64,000 nt of DNA from Paracamarosporium sp. OC-R06-R3. Its lineage: Eukaryota; Ascomycota; Dothideomycetes; Pleosporales; Didymosphaeriaceae. The stretch lies in contig JACVRA010000073.1 in assembly GCA_019828545.1 (NCBI GenBank), forward strand, positions 62,001 through 126,000, in the 5' to 3' direction. The position numbers and the translations under genes are program-made. Positions 58,381-64,000 of this stretch are shown here, piece after piece. Under the pieces are notes generated by a model that saw only the letters and a program-made list of their open reading frames with translations, was not told where the DNA came from and ran no database searches. The stretch's first letter is position 1. Every line of letters begins with the position of its first letter.

Positions 58381-59451
58381 CTACTCTACTGCCAACACTC
58401 CGCATCTCACCTCAACAGCCAACCTGACCCTCTCCTCGTTCCAACCAGCTGTCCTCAGCTTCTCCCGCAACACAGGCGCCAAGTCCCCCGGCCGAACCGG
58501 TATCTCGAACAATTCACCGCGCTCCCCTTCGACGGATATGGTGAGACGAAGTCCTCCCACTGCATCTGCAGCAGCTCGGTCCCAGTCTCCTCGGACAAGC
58601 GATGGCAGTGGCCTTGTTCCGGCAGAAGAACTCATGGTATGAGCGTGACGAAGTCCATGTACGGCAAGTGAGTAGTGTGGTGGAGCCATGATATCAGGAG
58701 GTATGGTTGGGTTATAGGCGTCGTTTGGGACGTGTGCACCTGTTATCTGCGGGACTTGAGGCGATAAACGTCGCGGTCGGTCTCGCGCAATCGTATTTGC
58801 GACGGTAGATCGCAGGTCGACTGAAGAGAAGCTGCCGTGCGGATCCTGCATACCCTCATTCACGCTAGGGTGGGGATGTGGAGTTTCATCAAGCCATTTT
58901 CGTAGGTGTACAGCATTTGATGGTGGAAGCCTCGTAGACTGATTGACTGAAGGTTTCAACTTGTTGCTGGATGGGGCATCGCGCCAAGCTTGGGTGCCTC
59001 TGCGGGTGGGAGAGGTCGGCGGGCGCGAGTCGAGGATACTGCGGGGCCGTGTCGGGGCTGTTGTATAGCTTCCGTTTTCTGTAGATGCTCCTGATGTACT
59101 ATCTTGACCGTTTTGCTTACTCATAGAAAGCGTGCCGATGGCTGTTGCGTGGTCGTCGGAGAAGGTTTCCTGGTTCAATGTTTCCTCGCGGCACTGCTGC
59201 TGTGGAGCGGGTTCTGAAAGCCGTAGGTCCCCCTCGTACGCAGCAATCGCTTCTGTTCTCAATCTGTTTTCAGCTCTCATAATGCGGTTTTTCTGTTCCA
59301 TGTGTTCAACCTCTCGGTCTTTGCGTTGAAGCTCGGCTTCTGCGCGGGTGATCTTCTCGCGAATAGACATTGGGAATTCGGTAGGGCGGGAAGCTTCGTT
59401 GAGCGATTTAATTCTAGGTACAATAAATGGTGTTCGTGGATTTTGAGGCAT
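58381..59451 (-). CDS. coiled-coil hypothetical protein
   Basis: A single open frame of 356 residues starts at the ATG at 59451. Residues 20-75 form a strong coiled coil (SIREKITRAEAELQRKDREV and following Glu/Arg heptads). The middle of about 200 residues is disordered and Pro/Ser/Thr/Arg-rich. The last 60 residues look folded, with beta/alpha character (GLRLTISVEGERGELFEIPV, then LREKLRTAGWNEERVRLAVEV), reminiscent of a small ubiquitin-like fold, but this is only an impression. No family is recognised. Confidence 0.7.
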   Translation of the reverse strand: MPQNPRTPFIVPRIKSLNEASRPTEFPMSIREKITRAEAELQRKDREVEHMEQKNRIMRAENRLRTEAIAAYEGDLRLSEPAPQQQCREETLNQETFSDDHATAIGTLSMSKQNGQDSTSGASTENGSYTTAPTRPRSILDSRPPTSPTRRGTQAWRDAPSSNKLKPSVNQSTRLPPSNAVHLRKWLDETPHPHPSVNEGMQDPHGSFSSVDLRSTVANTIARDRPRRLSPQVPQITGAHVPNDAYNPTIPPDIMAPPHYSLAVHGLRHAHTMSSSAGTRPLPSLVRGDWDRAAADAVGGLRLTISVEGERGELFEIPVRPGDLAPVLREKLRTAGWNEERVRLAVEVRCGVLAVE

Positions 59452-59853
59452 TATCTATATGCACTGTGCTGTGGAGGGTTAGGGGATTGCCCGCTGAATC
59501 GGACAGTGGCCTGTCTTATGTGAAGGGTAAGCCCGGCAAGGGTGGAATTCTGCATCGCATCACATTCAACATTTAATGTGTTTCTATTCATTGTTTTCAG
59601 ATTCCATTGACTATGTTTGCTGGTGGATTGCATGCAAGCTCGTGCTCATCAAGTTACTAGGAAAACAAAGTGCACTAAGTCGAATATGGTTTAGCGTCAT
59701 AATATCTATCGCGTCTTCTCCAGTGTCGCACCGTCCATCCACAAAGTCCCACCGTCATCTGCTTACCAACATGAGGCTCGCTTCAAGGGCTGCTGATACT
59801 ATCGACTGACATTAATGACTACATTTATCGTGCGCCTTAGGTAGATCAACGCG
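59452..59853. other. bidirectional promoter region
   Basis: The 402 bp lie between the divergent coiled-coil gene (-) and Zn2Cys6 regulator (+). Nothing coding is supported. Confidence 0.45.
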
Positions 59854-61633
59854 ATGCCGGCCGACCGAGGTCGCGCGTCGAAGGCGTGTGCGGCGTGTCG
59901 AAAACAGAAGACGAGGTGCTATGAGACAACAGCTGGTGAGTCATGCCAGAAGTGTCAATCAATATACTGACTTCAAACTACAAGGTCGAGCATGTCTCCG
60001 TTGTGACCGCCTTGGACAAGAATGTTCATTGAGCGTCGAGACGCCCTACTCTCGTCCTCCTAATTCAGGAGGCAACGGTGTGAGCGATAGAAACGACATC
60101 TATGAACAAAAGGTTGAGCGTCTCGAACGGTTGATAGGAGCTATGATGAGACGAGTAGACGATGTTGAGTCCGCATTGTTTAACCTGAATGGACAGAGGA
60201 CCGCTAGACACAGTTCACATCTAGACGTTGCTGACCTCCTAAATTCTGAAGCGGAAGCCGGCGAGCAAGCTCCCGCACCGTTGTTCGTCCTTCGCGATGT
60301 TACTGCACAGTCGGGCATTCGACGTGCAGATCGAACCTCAACAAACACACCTTCACGAGGTCTTTCCGACGACATTATTCTCAGAGGGTTACTTAGTGAA
60401 CAGGAGGCAGCTTCTCTTCTTGCTTTATTCCATGAAAACTACGGAAGATGGGTGGCCTTTGACGCAGCCGCACCAACTGCACGTTTACTCGAAGATGTTC
60501 GACAATCCCCACTATTACTTACGGCTTGTTGCTTAATCGCTGTTCGGCATGTGTCGCAAGAATTAGCATCACGGCTCGCCCCTAAACTATTCCAAGATGC
60601 AAAACTATTACTATCGCAGGCAATGCTAAGTGTTCCACAGCCTTTGGAATTCTTTCAGGCTGCACTTGTGCTTAGTATGTGGTCAACTACTATTGGACAA
60701 CTCCCGTTGGGAATCGATAGCTGGCTGCTCAGTGGTTTTGCTCTCCAGCACAGCATAGCAAGCGGTCTTTTTTCCTTCTCGAGAGGGATTCGCAGTGCTG
60801 CATTGGAACAGCGAGACCTTGATCGCCTATGCATTTGGAATCATCTATGTTTAGTACATCTTCACTATTGCGTCGGAACACGCCGCAAATCAGTTCTTGA
60901 TGAAGAAGACATCAATAGAAGTAGGCTTGTTCTGGGGTCGAATAATGCCACGAACTTCGAATCGAGGATGGTGGCAGAGGTTCATTTGTATTGGATGATC
61001 TACCGCAACTGCAGCAGACCGCTCGATCTTCCCAAAACGCAAGAATCCCTTCACAAGTGGAAAGAAGAGTGGGGCTGGCTCCTGGATCAGCCTCGCTCGC
61101 AGTTTGTGCAGATGGGCTTTTATTTCGCTCAGCTGATGGCTTATGACCAGTCGTTAAAAACGGGATCATCTGCCGTGCGAGAATCACTGCTTTCCGAAAT
61201 GGTTCGCCTTTCTACATCTATCATCAACCTCGCCATAAATACAACCGACGAGCGAACACGACATCTTACGGATCACATTTACCACATGATAAGTTTCGCT
61301 GCAGTCACTCTTTGTCGACTGCTAAGCAATTATGAAGAGCAACTCTCTCTATCACACGACCTATATAGGCTTGATGAAACTGTACTGTCACTTGTATCGT
61401 GGCTACATGCTATAGGCTTTCCTTGCCATGTAGCGTACACGATGGGAGATGTCGTTGCCGCTTTTCACAAAAAGCTACGTCCGAATACGGGACCAAGTCC
61501 GAATACCTCATACGCTGGCGTAGATCCAGCGATACAAGACGATTTTGCGCAACTATTCCCGGAGTTCTATGGCACCTCGTCGTTCGACCTCATCAATGGA
61601 TCAATATTACCGGACTTTCAACCCCTGGTATGA
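59854..61633 (+). CDS. Zn2Cys6 fungal transcription factor
   Basis: Two exons, 59854-59935 and 59985-61633 (49-bp intron, GTGAGT donor, CTACAAG acceptor), give 576 residues. The intron splits the binuclear zinc cluster: KACAACRKQKTRC in exon 1 and RACLRCDRLGQEC in exon 2, giving all six cysteines. A leucine-zipper-like linker follows (VERLERLIGAMMRRVDDVES). The middle-homology region includes LLTACCLIAVRHVSQEL, GIDSWLLSGFALQHSIASG and RLCIWNHLCLVHLHYCVGTR, and the C-terminus is short and acidic. Proteins with this layout include regulators annotated as PrtT-like, but I would not name it. It is convergent with the arylsulfotransferase-like gene (194 bp between ends). Confidence 0.92.
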
Positions 61634-61827
61634 CAAGTTCAACAAACTTGGGATCACGGCATATGCATCATAAATGATCATGCTTCCGTTTCAATGTAAG
61701 AATTAGACCATAATTCCAGATTCATTTTTCCAGAGTTTAGTGGTACCGGAAAGCTAAGTTCCATTACAAAGTTCTATCGCTACGAACAGCCAAACAACAT
61801 TTACACACATTCGCGTGTTCACCTTAT

Positions 61828-62949
61828 TCAATTAGGATGAAGCCAGGGAATTTGTTCTGGAGCGTATTTGTACGCTCTGAACATAGCGTTTGCCGGATAT
61901 GGAAAGTATCCCTCGATTTCTTTTGCATCCAAACCTTCGTAGTTTGCAAAATCTGGGTTGATGTATTCCCAAACGAGCTCTCCATTTTGCGTCACCTCAA
62001 ATATGCGGCCAAATGCTGCTTCAGTAACAAGGGTATTACCACCTCGAAGTCTTTGCGCACCACCCATGAAAGGTGTAAAGAATGCCATTGGATGCGGGTC
62101 CTTGTACTCCCAAATGATCGATTTATCATCGCGAGATACCTGGATAACCCTGGAGTATGTTGCGCTTTCATGGTGACGGAAGGTACCGTTGTCGAAGATT
62201 AGAATGCTGCCATCCTCCATCTCACTTGCGCAATGCTGTTGCGCAACTACAGTCGCATCAAGATGCCAGATGACTTCGCCAGTTTCGCGGGAGATGATTA
62301 TAACCGCAGACACACTTCGAAGGGATGCGAGAATGTTACCGTCTTTCAGTGGGCATACGGAATTGATCAACGGCCAGTGCTCGCGAGGGTAATGCGGCTG
62401 CAAGGCAAACTTCTTTGGATCCAGGTGTTCGATCGCTTTCCAGGACCATAACAGCTCTCCTGACGGCGAAACGTGTTTGATGCAATCCGCATAGACCTTG
62501 CCATCTGGAGCCTCGCTGTTTGGAATACCACCAAGCACAGCGTCACCTTTTTCAAGCTCCAGTCCTTCCACCGTCGTATAGAGCAGTTCGCCATTATCCA
62601 GATGATGCTGGTCATGGTGCGCAAGTGGATCTCGATGTTCTGATACGACATCGCCCTGTGGATTCACCTCCATCATTACTCCACCTCGATATTTCTGCCA
62701 AAGCGGGAATAGTCGTGGGGCGTCAGGATGAACGCCATTGTATGCCAGATTGCCATTCTTGAGGATTTGCGCATGTCGACCAGGGCGGTACGGGAGCTCC
62801 CATCGATGGACTTCTTGTCCGTGGTTGTTTATCAGCTTCACCGTTCCTGAGCTCGTAAGGTGAGCAAAGAGTGTGTAGCCTGGCGAGACTTTGTATGGGT
62901 CTACACCCCGGAGTCCAACACCGCGACGGATAAGTGTACTCTGTTCCAT
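61828..62949 (-). CDS. arylsulfotransferase-family (ASST) beta-propeller protein
   Basis: A single exon from the ATG at 62949 encodes 373 residues. Repeated blades carry the family pattern of Gly-X-hydrophobic and Trp: GTVKLINNHGQEVHRWEL, KNGNLAYNGVHPDAP, GELLWSWKAIEHL, GEVIWHLDATVVAQQHC, DGSILIFDNGTFRHHESATY, KSIIWEYKDPHP and GELVWEYINPDF. His in AQQHCASEMEDG is a candidate for the sulphate-accepting histidine of bacterial ASST. There is no signal peptide, unlike many fungal relatives. The frame continues 80 codons upstream to 63189 without family resemblance. PQQ-like propellers are the alternative fold assignment. It diverges from the NCS1 permease and shares its promoter. Confidence 0.8.
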   Translation of the reverse strand: MEQSTLIRRGVGLRGVDPYKVSPGYTLFAHLTSSGTVKLINNHGQEVHRWELPYRPGRHAQILKNGNLAYNGVHPDAPRLFPLWQKYRGGVMMEVNPQGDVVSEHRDPLAHHDQHHLDNGELLYTTVEGLELEKGDAVLGGIPNSEAPDGKVYADCIKHVSPSGELLWSWKAIEHLDPKKFALQPHYPREHWPLINSVCPLKDGNILASLRSVSAVIIISRETGEVIWHLDATVVAQQHCASEMEDGSILIFDNGTFRHHESATYSRVIQVSRDDKSIIWEYKDPHPMAFFTPFMGGAQRLRGGNTLVTEAAFGRIFEVTQNGELVWEYINPDFANYEGLDAKEIEGYFPYPANAMFRAYKYAPEQIPWLHPN

Positions 62950-63418
62950 GTAGACGAGGTGTAGATCGAAGTTTATCGACGGTGGATATTTTACCGGTGT
63001 CAAAGATGTGCTGCAATGATAAAATTTGTTCAAGTGTGAAGCCTTTGGTCTCGTAGTCTTTGCACAACTAATATACGTTTGAGTCCGCAGACAAATCCAT
63101 TCCTCATGGTAAACATCACCGCGGCAAACCGGCCATGAGAACGAAGATCGATAAAGCCTCGACTTAGGTCGGCATGCCGCGAGTGGCATACTTCCCTACA
63201 GATCGACGAGGTTGGTATCGTTCTGATTCGTGCCCTCACTGCTTATACGAGACCGCGGCTCAAACCGCGGCATACCGCGGTGATAAGTGCAATCACGACA
63301 CCATGACCCTGGATTGCTCAATATCAGCAACACCACACCGCGAGTATATTGAATTTATAACCAGCATAGAACACCAAGATGGAGTATCAGACGACGAAAA
63401 AGACCAACAACCGCGATA
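62950..63418. other. shared promoter of ASST-like gene and NCS1 permease
   Basis: The 469-bp divergent spacer contains four CCGCGG palindromes (see separate entry). No gene is called in it, although the ASST frame stays open to 63189. Confidence 0.6.
63119..63280. promoter_or_regulatory. cluster of four CCGCGG palindromes
   Basis: CCGCGG occurs at 63119-63124, 63253-63258, 63265-63270 and 63275-63280. The last three are spaced 12 and 10 bp start to start, close to one helical turn. CCGCGG is an everted CCG/CGG pair of the type bound by dimeric Zn2Cys6 proteins, and a gene for one lies 1.3 kb away. Binding is inferred, not shown. Confidence 0.5.
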
Positions 63419-64000
63419 ATGGCTTCAAAAGCTGGCCTTTCAATTGATTACGATAACATGCATTCTAAACAATCTTTCGATACTCCATCTACCAACGACA
63501 CTCAGCTAGGATACGTTAGATCTCAGGGGAATAGATCGAGGCTCAGAAGCTGGCTCAGGAGCCTTTCTATTGAGACTGGTGGGATTGAGAGAGTGACGGA
63601 CGATGAACGTGCAAAGAACACATCGAAAGTGTGGAATGCATGCACATTCTGGTATGTATATTGATAAATGAGACCTCACTCCTGTCAGTGAAATCGATAA
63701 TAGCTATTTTTGATTTCTTTTGTCTTCGACTCGGCTTACAATCACTAGGCTAAGCGCCAATATGGCCGTGGCGACACTGAATACGGGCATGGTCAGCGGA
63801 AGCCTAGGCCTCAGTTTTTGGGACTGCTTCGTGATCATACTACTCGTCAACATTACTGCTTGCATGCTACCTGCGTGGACTGCAACATTTGGTCTCACAG
63901 GCCTTCGAATGACCACGTTTAGCCGCTACTCGTTTGGGTACTGGGGTAACATCCTTGTGGTAGTATTTTCTATGATCAGCACAACAGGCTGGAATGCTAT
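63419..64000 (+). CDS. NCS1 purine-cytosine permease (Fcy2-like), cut by window end
   Basis: Exon 1 is 63419-63651; a 97-bp intron (GTATGT donor, CACTAG acceptor) leads to exon 2 from 63749, which runs off the window. The N-terminus is hydrophilic (about 75 residues) with IETGGIERVTDDERAKNTSKVW just before helix 1, a placement typical of Fcy2-type carriers. Helices follow as ACTFWLSANMAVATLNTGMV, then CFVIILLVNITACMLPAWTA, FGLTGLRMTTFSRYSFGYWG and NILVVVFSMISTTGWNA. It probably imports cytosine, purines or a related base or vitamin by proton symport at the plasma membrane. About 145 residues are visible; the rest lies beyond 64000. Confidence 0.88.

Overview
The window comes from a filamentous ascomycete (Pezizomycotina; a dothideomycete of the Pleosporales type is my best guess, not proven). 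The reasons are short GT-AG introns of about 45-60 bp with CTAAC/CTGAC-like branch sites, and fungus-specific families: HET-domain proteins, an AA9 lytic polysaccharide monooxygenase, DUF1996, DUF7707, DUF6594, a Zn2Cys6 transcription factor, Yos9 and Rad53/Cds1. I assembled exon structures by hand by joining reading frames across introns; all are predictions. No ribosomal RNA, CRISPR array or intact transposon was seen.

Layout. 0-5 kb: a SAS4-like chromatin protein (-) and a small GPI-anchored Cys-rich DUF7707 protein (+). 5-9 kb: gene-poor, with a TACACACA octamer microsatellite, a G/T-skewed stretch, a tRNA-like structured element and an orphan coding fragment. 9-27 kb is rich in secreted and hydrolytic proteins: a DUF1996 protein, a Mae1/TehA-type dicarboxylate transporter, a secreted type-B carboxylesterase, an alpha/beta hydrolase, a Ser/Thr-repeat secreted protein, an AA9 LPMO with the mature N-terminal histidine, and directly behind it a GMC (AA3-like) oxidoreductase pseudogene with six in-frame stops. 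26-38 kb: threonine aldolase, a Gln-rich hypothetical protein, a DUF6594 membrane protein, an S41-family secreted peptidase, a Fig1-like four-helix membrane protein and a 687-residue multi-pass membrane protein. 40-53 kb is mostly housekeeping: Jac1/Hsc20, an aberrant SDR, cytidine deaminase, a HET protein, Yos9 and the Rad53/Cds1 checkpoint kinase. 53-64 kb: a second HET protein, a PTGR-type reductase, a coiled-coil hypothetical protein, a Zn2Cys6 regulator, an arylsulfotransferase-family protein and the start of an NCS1 purine/cytosine permease cut by the window end.

Functional links. AA9 enzymes accept electrons or peroxide from AA3/GMC enzymes, so the LPMO and broken GMC gene may be a former redox pair. 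The arylsulfotransferase-like gene and the NCS1 permease diverge from a 469-bp spacer with four CCGCGG palindromes in 162 bp, next to a Zn2Cys6 gene whose class binds CGG triplets. This is the best candidate for a small local regulon. The SDR at 41-42 kb appears to have lost its catalytic Tyr and Lys and part of its glycine motif.
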